Source: Trichoplax sp. H2
Taxonomy: Eukaryota; Placozoa; Uniplacotomia; Trichoplacea
DNA length: 64,000 nucleotides
NCBI GenBank assembly: GCA_003344405.1
Contig: NOWV01000032.1
Span: 186,001 to 250,000, forward strand
Direction: 5' to 3'
The notes under the pieces are model-generated. The model had not been told where the DNA came from. It saw only the letters and a list, made by a program, of their open reading frames with translations, and did not search any database. This document shows, piece by piece, positions 42,401-56,403 of this stretch. A program made the position numbers and the translations under genes. Position 1 is the first letter of the stretch; every line of letters begins with the position of its first letter.

Positions 42401-44531
42401 AGTACAGTAGAAAGCATAAATGGAAGACGAACAGCCTTTACGCTTTCTACAGTAATGCACACATACTCATTTAAAGATGCATTAACACTGAATGAGTACA
42501 GAATATGCATGGATAAGTGTAGACTGACTAAATGAATTTATAAGATTAAATTAAAAGAAGATTACAGTAAAATTAAAAAGAGCGATAAGAATATAGGCAA
42601 TTACGCACGATGACTACCTGGTAAAATGATCTCAATTATGTCTGATTCTATCGCTATACATAAATAAAATAGATAACTTTGAAGGTAATCGTCAACGAGC
42701 ATTGACAAGCGCGTTGCATGAAATCAGATCAAGTCATGGTCTCTACATGAAACATTCTCATCGCTTTTGCATTGCGTGAACAGCACTTGCATACATACAG
42801 TATACAGTATGAGCATATCTGTTGTGACGGGTAGCCTTGATTTGTGCGTATACTGTATAGCTACATAACTCATATACTATAAGATGAACGAATTTACATT
42901 TTACGGAGCAATTCGTTCGATAAGATCTTTAGCGTTTGCACGTTTTGTCCAACTAAAACAGTGTGCAGAACTTAGCTCTGTCAGCTTCTTGTATTTACTT
43001 TACGGTCACTAAAATCACTAAAACGGAGATTCCAGATACTACAGTACTGTACAATACTGTACTGTAATGTATGTACTGTGCAGTACCGAAAAGTACAGCC
43101 CTGTTGTCAGCAGGATCGTGTAATGTTATACTGTACACTAGTAGTTAGCGTATGAACGCGGCACATACTGTACTGTACAGTACATTCCAATTTTTCTCCT
43201 GCTCTTGTCAAAATACAAGATTTGCGAACAAGTTTTCTACAATTATAATCAACTTTAAATTTCAATCTATCACTATAAAGTATTAAACAGAATAAGATAT
43301 CACTAAGTTAGCATTTTGCAACTCAAGCAGAAAAATTTCGATAACATTCCCTGTGCAAAACTACATTAGTCAGTTGTGCTGTAGCAGATTTCGTTAATAC
43401 ATATATACAGTACAGTACATAAATAAATACAGTAACTATAATTCTACGCGTTATACTGTACATCTTCCATTTTAGATTGACAAAACAAAAAATATTTCAA
43501 GTGAAACTCCCTAGCAGGAGCTTCCAATATTTTCGTTGTACCTCAATATACAACGAATGGGCAAGGGATAAAAGAGACTTACTGCTAGTGTTACAGTATT
43601 AACTACGCGTATTAACTACATTTGTGTATTATGGTAGACGCTATCAACTGACCTTGGTCGCTTTGTATTTACTCTTAACAGCACGATTTAAATCTTCATG
43701 AATTTTGTCCAGTAACCACAACAGAAATTCTTGAGCATCATGTTGATTAGAACCACGATACTGGCTACAATATTTACCAACCACAGCTTTAAAATCACTA
43801 GACATTTGTGCATCGTAGCGGCATGTCCACATCCCTTTTAATAACACAGCAATTTGCTCGGTCAATTCACCATTAGTTGTTAAATTTTTCGATTTTTTTC
43901 GACGTTTGACGTCCATTTTATATTCGCCTAAGACAAAATATTTTGCTAATGAATCTGTATTGCATAAACACTGCACAATGGCATTCATGAAACAAGTGTT
44001 GCCATGATTTCTCAATCCAGATACACCAGGTACTTTGCCATGGGTTAGGGAGCTAACGCTTGATTGATTTTTACTTTTACTACTACTAGTAGAGCCGCTC
44101 GAAGATTTTCTGTAATTTTCACCACATTGTGAATCATCTAGTCCATTAATATTAGCTGCGATCGTATTCGCCTGATATCCAGAAGAAATTCTGGTGACAG
44201 CTTTGACAACCTTACCGAGTAAGCTTCGTAGTGGGGTACCAAGTGACCAATTACCTTCATCTTGATTACTGCTAATACCTGTACTACTGCCATGATGACT
44301 AGTAGCACTATCGTTATCGTCTATCCTTTTACTATTAACTTGAGATTCTTGCTCGGACCGATGGTTGTAATGCTTATTAATAAAGTTTTTATCAGAAGAT
44401 TTCTTAACTGTTTGTTTCTTAATACCACAAGCTACGTTATTCAACAACTGGTCGTCAACACTGGTTATGCTAATACGAGCGCGTCCTCCATGCAACTCGC
44501 CTTTTGCAACTCCAACTTCACTATTAAGCAT
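39426..44531 (-). CDS. USP31/USP43-type ubiquitin carboxyl-terminal hydrolase
   Basis: Nine exons in transcript order: 43653-44531, 42104-42196, 41283-41869, 41059-41170, 40840-40949, 40681-40755, 40421-40580, 40222-40344, 39426-40145. They give 952 residues. An N-terminal Ser/Asn-rich region of ~165 residues precedes the USP domain. Catalytic Cys180 is in GLRNHGNTCFMN, the His box is GSGHYTA (His ~781) and the Asp is in WYSFDDARV (~798-799). CxxC pairs in LTCPSC and WNCSAC form the usual zinc ribbon. EFLLWLLDKIHEDLN and VMIVHLKRFKQ resemble USP31/USP43. The enzyme should cleave ubiquitin isopeptide bonds; its substrate is unknown. The C-terminus after the domain is acidic and Ser-rich. Intron 1 (42197-43652) is unusually long and carries GTAC arrays. 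A TTG-initiated frame extends 5 codons upstream, so the first ATG (44531) is used. Confidence 0.92.
43038..43184. repeat. GTACA/TGTAC patches in deubiquitinase intron 1
   Basis: Pentamer-rich patches near 43038-43090 and 43128-43184, with a short copy near 43408-43420. All lie in the 1.46-kb first intron, the only sizeable patches inside a transcription unit in this window. Confidence 0.75.
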
Positions 44532-47335
44532 GTTTCCTTTATTCAATTTTAGTAGCGATCAATGTGACCAAATGTCACATTAACAACGTTGATGATCGAT
44601 TAAAATAAAAAGCTGCTTGTTAATTGAGCAATAAGATAATAGGGATATTTGATGTCGTAGTTTGGGTCAACAAATAAGTAAAGTTTCAATTTTAATCTTA
44701 ACGAGATTAACTAAGCTACATACGAGTACATACGAGTACATACGGTGTACAGCCAGTACTCGCGTTATCTGAAAAGAGACGACAATACTTCTTGAAAAAC
44801 ACTTTACAATCTTGACTATAGTTTTACAGATTTTAGATCGCTATAGCAATGCAGTCAATGCTATCAGTAAATCAGCCAACGAATGATAAAAATAACATAA
44901 TTCCTAGCACATAAAAGTAAAATTTAAAGTTGAAGTTTAAATTACTTCGAACCAATGATTTACCATATAAATGTCATCTTGTAGGCATTTCGTTAAACTT
45001 GAATTGGAGATTTTCTAAGAAACGCATTTACTGTATGTACTGTACTGTATAGTACCGTACAGTGTACAGTACAGTATTCGGTTTACGCCCGCATCGTGAA
45101 TTTTCAATACGGGCACTAGCGAGCGGAGAGTACAGTACGGTAATATGGCAAAGATGTACTGTATGTACAGTACAGTACAGTACCGTCGATCAGAAATTTC
45201 GACGACAAAATACTGTACAGTACAGTACAGTACAATGTTATACTGTAGAGGTAAAAAACTGGGCAGCATTTTCAGATTGCATAGTAGAATACCTGGTTCT
45301 CTCTTCCAGTAATCCCTGCTGGTGTAAACTTTCCCTAAATTTTAAATTAAATTTTATTTTATCTACTGTACTTTAGTATAGATTAATCGAGAGGTCTTCT
45401 TCTAGTAGTCCATAACTGTACACTGTACAGTACAAAACGAGTCAAAATGTAGTACATAGTCTAGGTTGAAAGCGACAAGTGTTACCATTTAAGCTTCGCT
45501 AATTTCACTATCATCTACTGCATCTAGTAGTCCATGACAAATTGAGAATATTACTGTACTCAGCTTATCTCAGTAATACTGTACAGTGTACAAATAGTAC
45601 AACATGCCGTACAACTAGCGTTATGTTAAAAATGTTCCATATCAATAAAATTGGAAAAAAATATGACTTAAACTGATGTATAAATCATTGTTGAGCGGGT
45701 TGGAACCAAAGGGTTTGTTGACCCGACCCGCCCAATACTGGTACAAATACAGTGCCAACTAATTATCAACATGCAAAACTTACGGTAATATATAGCTATA
45801 ATGTATGTAACATATACACATTTATTTTCTGCAAAACATATCGAGACTTGGTAAACACACTGTACAGTACTGAAATTCCGAAGCGATATTTTACAAACTA
45901 TAGTAATACGGTCGTGTTTATTTATGCTCTATCGACACAACAATGCACTACAGAAATAGTTTCACAGAATTATACTATTCTTTATTTACACAGTACTGTG
46001 TACGAGTATGCGCTAAAATCATGATTTGGCCTCCTAAAACTGCCCATATACTATATACTATAAAACTTTTCCATCGATTTACTGTATTGTAGAATTTCAG
46101 TTATGTATTTGCTCTCATTTTTTGCTTTTAGAAACTCAAATGTTCCAACCGCGCAACTAGGGTACTATCTAATACTGTAGATAGCTTTTGTCCTTTTGCT
46201 CCTTAACTATATTAACTGACTCCTGAACTCTACACTAGTGCAACAGTGAAACACCGTACGCAGTTCCAAGCGGCTTTGATGTCAGGATTCGTTGAATAAA
46301 CTTGTACGCAAAAAAAGGATTCTTTTAATTTAGTACCGTGTGGATTTTGGTATCTTTTAATAGTGCGTTTCGCAAAGCTAATGATATTCACCTTTACGTT
46401 TATATCTGATAATTCTTAAAATCATCTGATTGAATATTATGAAAAATATACTTCAACTGTAGTCAAGAGATTTTAAAAATCCTAAACTTACAAGTGGTGC
46501 GTCTATAATAAAGCATTAGTTCCGTTTATTAATTAATTATAACAATTTTACAATCAGGGTTGAACTAAAAGGTTTAATAAATTCACTAAGATTTGTAAAT
46601 TAGTAGTACGGTGCGTGGAAATCTTTTCCTTGAAGTAAAACAAACTATGCAACTTCGTCTGAACTAACTAGTTAGTTAAATAGCAAAAATGGAGTCTGCA
46701 TTGTACTTCAAAGCGAGTTCTATTACTTCTAAAAACTTTATCAGATATTACTAACTGTAAACTATGCGTAGGCAAATCGTTTACTCTTCGATATATGGAC
46801 AAGAATTATTTTTAAGTAATCACGTCATTCGAGGAAGTGGAGCATAACTTTATTTTCGTTCAAATGCGCTATAGTTTCACCGTGTCTATCATTGTATAGC
46901 ATAACAAATTAAATTTTGTTCTCGTAGCGTTGATTAATATCAACCATACATGAAGGCTACACTTGTAAGTGCGCAGATATCAAAACGATTGGGTGTAGAA
47001 ATTTCATATTTGATCATACAACTCGAAAGTTGAGTTTTTGTAACTATGTATAGTTGGATATTCTAGATAGCATACTATCACATGTCGGCAATTAAAGATT
47101 CCTAATTATGATCATACAGTAGCAAAGTATAACCAATATCTCCATGACGCTTATATTGGTCCACAATAATATAATCTGATATAGAAATTATCTGAGCTGA
47201 TGGAACATGAACTATAATTTGATTGAAATTCCCAGATTTGATTATAATCGCAACTCTTTTAGCCCTACATGATATGTATTTATAGGAGCGAATTCTTAGT
47301 CGCAGTCACCTGATTTGGTTGCATTAGCAATTTAT
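44532..47335. promoter_or_regulatory. Region between deubiquitinase 5' end and LCMT1 3' end
   Basis: The left part, near the deubiquitinase start, holds a tandem ACATACGAGT repeat (44720-44744), a GTAC array (45029-45246), further GTAC patches (45416-45434 and ~45577-45592), two TCTAGTAGTCC motifs and an inverted copy of the GTATTGGGCGGGT motif. The right part (46100-47335) is plain AT-rich sequence with no gene seen. Confidence 0.6.
45029..45246. repeat. GTACA/TGTAC array upstream of the deubiquitinase
   Basis: Three pentamer-dense blocks separated by unique sequence, ~500-715 bp upstream of the ATG at 44531. Confidence 0.85.
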
Positions 47336-49600
<2,265 letters not shown>

Positions 49601-49850
49601 TTGTATTATTGGATATCCAGTATGGTATAAAAATTAGGAATGCATACAGCAGTATGCAATCTTGCACAGTCTAGTCTGTATGCTCTATAATGATGCTTAT
49701 AGCACCCGTTTTAAAATTCCATAGCCGCCATAGTTTACTCCTCTAACTGTAAGTAAACTTAATCAAAACATTCGCTGTCGTGTTCAGCGCAAACTTTCTT
49801 AGTCGATCGGGGACTTCTAAAAATTATAGTCACTGCTTTTAGTTTGACTA

Positions 49851-50062
49851 CAGTACTGTACTGTACCCATTAAATCATTGATTCGTATCACTGTACTGTA
49901 CAGTACAGTATAGTATAGTAGTGCAGGAAGGACTGTACAGTGTACAGTGTACAGTACAGTACAGTACAGGTACAGTACAGTACAGTACAATGGCACAGGC
50001 TTGCGGTACTGTACTGTACTGTACTGTACTGTACCTTGCTATAAACTGTACTGTACTGTAGT
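49851..50062. repeat. GTACA/TGTAC array upstream of LCMT1
   Basis: Pentamer array with orientation changes, starting ~250 bp upstream of the LCMT1 ATG and ~960 bp upstream of the divergent coiled-coil gene. Confidence 0.9.
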
Positions 50063-50841
50063 GACCAGAGAAATTCATGGTAATGTACTGTACTAAGACC
50101 TGAGGAAGGTTCGGTTCAAACCATTATTGTACAGTATGTCTGTACTGTATGCTACTGACTGTGAACTGTTTGTTATTCGTACTGTCCTCGGCCAAAGACT
50201 CCAAAGTGCTATTTAGTTCAACGTTAAATAAATTTAATGTAAATTTTGGGCTAAATATTCTGCTATCATATCTAGCATTCTTAACTTTAAAATTATGCAA
50301 AATTTGCTCCTTAATTAATTACATACATTATAGACCATTTTGATGTCGATGTGACATGTTTGATATATAAAAATCGTATTATTGCATCCTATTCCTATAG
50401 TATTATTATACATTGCATTGCCTGTATGAGACAGAATCCTAATTTAGTTCCATGGAAAGAGTGTTACTAAAATTACATTCCGGTTTTCCCTTTCTTACCG
50501 TAACTGTGGATTGAAGAGGACAGATTCTATAGATTCTATCATAGATTCTACTGTACTAAATACTGTACATACGAGTATATGAGTGAAAAATAGCGAAGCC
50601 ATTCAAGAATCTTGATGTTTGACACTGTAATGTTATAAAATTTGGAACATAAAAGTGTACTATTGCAGTAAATATAAGTTCTTACCTTCACCATTAGTGT
50701 TTTAAAATCATCAAAGCACTAATAAAAATTCATTGATGCGTGCATTGTCATTATAAATTCTGTACCGTGCGGTATTGTTCCTGTACATAACAATGTTTAC
50801 TATAATAATCACGGTAGAATCTTGTATTGTACGATTGCACA

Positions 50842-50867
50842 GTATATATATATATATATATATATAT
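50842..50867. repeat. (TA)n microsatellite
   Basis: Uninterrupted TA dinucleotides in the LCMT1/coiled-coil divergent region. Confidence 0.9.
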
Positions 50868-51022
50868 CTCTTCTTCTTTTCCAGTAGTCACTGGCATGGC
50901 AAAGTACTGCCAAAAACAAAGTTGTTCATACGTAGTGTTAAAATAAAAATTAAATTTACTGTATAAGAGTACATTTACGCCAAGTGTCACCAGCGTGAGA
51001 TTCGACTTGTAATAATTATAAC

Positions 51023-52806
51023 ATGGATTTAGACACTTTAATAGCATGTATCCAGCGAAACTATTACCTACTTCTAAGTGCTATGATCGCAGCTATCTGC
51101 ATGATTGCCAGTTGGTTGTATCTATTAAGGCAGAACTATAAAAAGAACGAAATTGAAAAGACTGATGAAGATACGGTAAGTAAAAATTATGAATCCATAG
51201 CCGAAAGATGCGCATCACACAATAGGACTCCGAGAATAGCGATATACGTATACTCCAATATTATAAAATTGTACTCAAATTTAAATTACTGTACTCCACA
51301 GTACTAACAATGACAGTCTATTTAATTTTTGACCTTAATTCCGTAGATGATTTATGATGGTAAAATCGCGTCAAAAAAATTTTCCACAGACTTCAGCTTG
51401 CATTGCAATATTCGCCAATGCTGTTCCAACCTCAAGTTTAGTTGTATTTGACTTTATACTGTTTTAATATACGAATACTATAATACTATTTAAAACTGAA
51501 AGTGGTTCAAGTGTATGTATATTGTATACTTGTACTGTACATCGCCTACACAAATTTATCACTCGTGCCTTGTTCCTCCGGTCGACATTTAGCCCTATAA
51601 TCGATACAATTGTTAGTAATGGATTATAGTTTCAAATTAGACATATACCGTATACGTACTATTCGAATTCACTTCACAGTAAAGACCCAAAACAGGTTAG
51701 GGTTTATAACCTGCGATTTGAGTACGAGTATATCAGATAATGTACCTAAACGATGCATCGTACACAGTGATCGTCTGATGTACTGTATCCCCTACTTTAT
51801 CAAAGTAATCAATAAAATGGATTATTGACGGCTCCATAAGTCACCAAAATTTATTAATACAGTCATGTAATTGACTGAATGAGCCTGGAATTAAGTTCCC
51901 ATTAGCGTGATTCTTTTATGCATATATCGCATCACAATTGATACGTATACAATTTAGCTTTATAACTTACGTACCTCTATTAAACTAGTTGATACATAGA
52001 GTCTCAATTTGGCACTAGTTCAGAATGTACAATAGTACGGACTTGTCTTTTTTTCGAGTAGTCCCTCCCTGACAATAGTAACTAACTGCCGCTTACTAAT
52101 ATACGATCCGTAATTGCTACCTTTAAACCGACTTATGATGATTATGATACTAAATTATTTGTTTCATTACTTTTGCCACCAATTCTAATGGCATTCTCGA
52201 TATCAAACATACCGTTATTGATACGAAATTAGCCAAAGTTTTCGGAAGAAGATAAACAAGTGGATTGTATACTAAAAAATGAAATCGATAAAGTAAAGAT
52301 TGCCGAAGATATGTACCAGCGCATACAGCGCAAAGTTAAATCGACTAGGTTGCAAACAGCGGACATTGAAAAGGAAATGACTGAAGATGAGCGACTTGAG
52401 GAGCGAACGTAAGTTCGAATATCGCCTGTAACTACTGAAAGATAACATTAAGTATATTTGTATTATCATACAGAATCAAACATTAGCAGTATGCTTACAA
52501 TTTAAATGTACAAGTCTAAAACCTTCTATAGTACATAAGTAGTATTCTTAACAATCAAAATATATATATAATACCACTAGAATATCGATAACGTGAAAGC
52601 ACGCCTAAAATCGTAATCAAAGAATGCACGCTTTCTAGACAAAAATTTTTGATACAGAATGATGAATTTAATTGAACGGCATTAGGGTGAAGCAAAAACA
52701 ATTACAAGACATATTCCAGTTAATGAATGAAAAGAAAGAAGTATTTGGAATTCAATCACTGGAAGATATGAAATCACAAATGAGTTTATATGAAGGCAAT
52801 ATCTGA
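51023..52806 (+). CDS. Small single-pass membrane protein with C-terminal coiled coil (possibly MXRA7-like)
   Basis: Three exons, 51023-51175, 52239-52408 and 52686-52806, agree in phase and give 147 residues. Residues ~14-36 form one hydrophobic helix (YYLLLSAMIAAICMIASWLY), followed by a basic stop-transfer RQNYKKNE. The rest is acidic and highly charged with a strong coiled-coil pattern, ending LQDIFQLMNEKKEVFGIQS and then a Met/Leu tail. That last segment reminds me of the C-terminus of matrix-remodelling-associated protein 7, but the resemblance is from memory and weak. A short lumenal N-terminus and a cytosolic coiled coil are likely. Intron 1 is 1063 bp. Confidence 0.75.
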
Positions 52807-55800
52807 TATCCAATTTCTTCATTTTAACTATTATAAACAATTGCAATTACTTTTAATCATAGTCCCCTTCGAGTTATTTAACGAATGTATTCCTTCACTA
52901 TGGCATTGCAATAAAACTGCATACACCGCTCCTAATTATTAATTCAAATGTGCAAGTACGCATACGCGTACAACGCAATTATATGGCATTCAGATGCAAA
53001 AGTTTACTACTCTGAATAAAGATTAATTGCGACTTTATCTATTAAAAATTTCAAATTAAAATGATATTAAGCCATAATAATTTACTAACAAACTGCGTAA
53101 TTATCGAGTGTTTTATCCTTGACTAAATATTCAAATTAAATTATGTATAAGGCTGTAATGCCTGCTTTGTAAATGAACTGTAAAATCATCGAAATTTTTT
53201 ATCTCCTGAATCGCAATGCAATGTAGATAATTTCATCAATTCTCTTCTTATAGCCCTTATGTAATAAACTTGATAGGACATTGTCAAGAATAGTACAAAA
53301 AGATACGAAATGTCTCTTAAGACTTTAAATTCTAAACTGCATTGTGCCGTAGTGAGACTCCTTAATAGTGTCTGACTACTTTATTTGCTATTGATTAATT
53401 ATTATCTGTGGGAATATTCTATTCCGTTGCTGTAAGAAATTTAAATCAATTTCAGCTTTATGAGTACTGTACTCTAAGCCAATTATTATGGCTAAGAAAC
53501 CCTGACATGTCACTTGTAATCGTTCCTCACGACTTTGTTCATGATTATTCTTTATATCACTTCATTATTGTTAATTTACCAACGTCTATAAATGTTACCA
53601 CTTCAGCTACTCGAATAAAGTACCTGTCACGATTATTTACGATATATTATAATTATTAATGCAATCAGATAGTTAAGAGATTTTAGGCTGCAAATGGATT
53701 TATATCGATATACGTAAGACACTGTTAATACTAAGAATTTTATGTTATCTAGAAATTTATTTTAATACCATTGGCGAATTACTTGCTTAATATCAAATAC
53801 AATAACTCTTACTGCCCTTAACGTCTACGTGAATATCTTCTACCGATGTTTAAAGGACTTAGATCAAAATGTGTTCGTATACCTTAACTGATTTTTTATG
53901 TCATATACAGTAGTAAGAATACATCAAGGACTAAAGAAGGGCTTGAAATAATGCCTACTGCAGTTCATTATTTGTTAGCAAATAGATATGATCTGAAATC
54001 GATCAGTACCTGTCATAAATTTTTTCAGCTAGTAATACAGAAGACTTTAATCAAAGTAAATTTCGGTATACTATAAAATTTTTCTATAATGTTCGTATCG
54101 TTATGCATTTTTCGTGTCTTAAAGTAGGAAGAAATAAGCTAAGCTATTTCCTGGCAAATACAAGAGTTGATCAGAATTAAGATTGATTTCTTATTCTGAG
54201 TCAGTTACAACATAAAATTTTATACGTCAGCTACCGCGTGATCTCAGACCTTAACAGAAAATTCTGAAGTTCTTTCTCAACACGTTTTGTATAATAAGAC
54301 AACCAGCATCGCAGAAAAAGCTGATCACGCAAGCTAAGCAGTGTACGCGTATATTGTATGTACCCATATACGATGCGGGAGTAAACCACATTATTTTAGC
54401 GATACATATTTCTGTTTCTTAAATGCGTAGCATTTAGTTGTGATAATACTCTTAATTTGAAGAATGCGTGTACTGTTTTTACTTACGGCAAAACATCACA
54501 ATGAAACTTTTTTCTTTATATCGTTATATTTGTTGCGGCCATCTTCCGGTTACTACTGTGCGCCAGAACGTATTTGGCAAAGTATCACTTATAATTATTA
54601 ATGACGTAGAATGTTAGTAAAATTAAAATTTTAAGTTCTTAAGTGGTTTCCAATCACTTCCAAAATTACGACGAATAACTATTTCCGACCTCCACGGATA
54701 CTGTGCTGTAACTTTGGTATGACAACAATTGTAAACTACTACAACATACTACCAACAACCTGGGTCAAGTGAAAAATAATTTTACTGATTATGATAGTGC
54801 ACATCAAGAAATATCCTTTGGTAACAGAATAGAATAGCTTATTTAAGTAGGCCTCTCTAAAGCATAGTTTTTATTAAATACTTTCCATAATTTTACTGTA
54901 TGAGTTTAGCTGCTACAAAACAAACGGTAAATGATCAGCTATCGATCTAGAGTCGTATACAGCGCTATACAACCAGACATCGTCAAAATCTCCCTTAAAT
55001 AACAAATGCATGAAAATCAGCCAAAGGCTTCGTATCCTACCAAATTATCTAATAGATTTAAACTATACTCTCATTTACAGGCGTCGAATATATTGACAAA
55101 AATCATTGCATCGACAGTGATAGCAAAATTTTCTGATGCAGATATTATACCTTCTAAAGCTGCACGCACTTTACTACTAGATTATTAGTGTCAAGAACAG
55201 TGAAATCATAATATATATATAAACTGCTAGTGAAATTAACAAAAATTTAATGCCTCACAGTGCAGTAAAAAATGTTAAATTATTATTAATCAAAACTAGA
55301 CATCTTCTCATAAACTGTAGTATATTAAAAATAATAATATAAAAAACTAAGAAACATTACTGCCTTATAAGTAATATACAGTCATGACTGAAATAAGCGC
55401 AGAATGCCAGTTGTACACTATAGCAGAACACTGAATGGCATATTACAAATTTTAGGATAGGAAGCAATAAGATTTCTCTTAGCAAGTAAAAAATTTAAAG
55501 AAATAATTTGCTGTGCCTCCTACATCACCAACTGTGTTTACATTAGACTATTAATTAATATTAATCAAATATGAAATAAAATGTTAAGTAAGAATTTCAT
55601 AATTCTATATAATAGATACGACATATTTATACGTATATACCACATTTCCGTGGTATAATCATCAATGAGTGCGAAGATGGCAGGAAGGCAAGCTTCTTAG
55701 GCTAAGGTAATGATGTAGCACTCACCCAAAGTAAATCCTGCTTTTACAGCACGCCATACTACTTTGCCCGGAGCTTAGTCAACGTAATTCTCAACGCAAT

Positions 55801-55980
55801 TTATAAATCCACAATTCTTACCTAATGATCTAATAGAGCAATAGAAGTACATCACAGATTGCCTATGTGCTACCTAAATTAATGACATACAATCTTATAT
55901 TGCTAAACTATTTTAAGATATAAATAAATATTTTACCATACATTTTTCGGGACTAAGGAGTTTTGAACTTCTGCCAATAC
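52807..55980. other. Gene-poor convergent region
   Basis: Over 3 kb of AT-rich DNA between two 3' ends. A 60-codon ATG frame at 55006-55188 and an 83-codon frame at 53408-53659 have no recognisable domain. A more GC-rich stretch at 55670-55790 has short open frames on both strands but no gene could be built. No dense GTAC array is present. Confidence 0.5.
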
Positions 55981-56017
55981 CATAGCAAATTTTGATAAGA
56001 AAAAAGAAAAATAAGTT

Positions 56018-56368
56018 ATGGTTGCCTTAATGTCTATTTTAATACAGTTTGGATTAAAATTAATGATGTTTCTCTTTTGTTCTAAAAAATATTCTTCCAT
56101 TGCGTCATACCGCGTACAATTAAAGAAAACGAGAACTTATCACTCACGTGTTTGCATACACATTGATATCATTCTCGATTTTGTTAAATCGGACTTGCTC
56201 TTTTACAAGGTTCCTGCAAGACGACAACTTAGACTCCAAATCCTAATTATAAAAGGCGATACTTTATGTGAGATGATTATAATACTAAAGCTATTAGATC
56301 ATAAGGAAAATCCAGGATTTAAGATTAATATTGAAAATGAATATCTGAATAGAATAACAGTAGTATAA
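56018..56368 (+). CDS. Unidentified 116-codon ORF antisense to the NudE 3' flank
   Basis: ATG-to-stop frame with a hydrophobic N-terminus (LMSILIQFGLKLMMFLF) and a basic remainder. It ends 35 bp from the stop codon of the minus-strand NudE gene, so most of it would overlap that gene's 3' UTR. No family is recognised; chance is possible. Confidence 0.2.
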   Translation: MVALMSILIQFGLKLMMFLFCSKKYSSIASYRVQLKKTRTYHSRVCIHIDIILDFVKSDLLFYKVPARRQLRLQILIIKGDTLCEMIIILKLLDHKENPGFKINIENEYLNRITVV

Positions 56369-56403
56369 ATCAATCAATTCCGTAGATATAAGTGAAATAA
56401 CAT

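Larger units (their letters stand above)
49601..51022. promoter_or_regulatory. Divergent upstream region of LCMT1 and the coiled-coil gene
   Basis: Contains a GTAC array at 49851-50062, smaller copies near 50080-50150, a TA microsatellite (50842-50867) and a short tandem of AGATTCTAT near 50522-50552. The frames at 50149-50343 and 50775-50966 show no domain. Confidence 0.55.

Noticed and set aside
55670-55790. GC-richer patch with short coding-like peptides on both strands
   Set aside because: No consistent splice sites, start or family could be assigned, and open frames occur on both strands.
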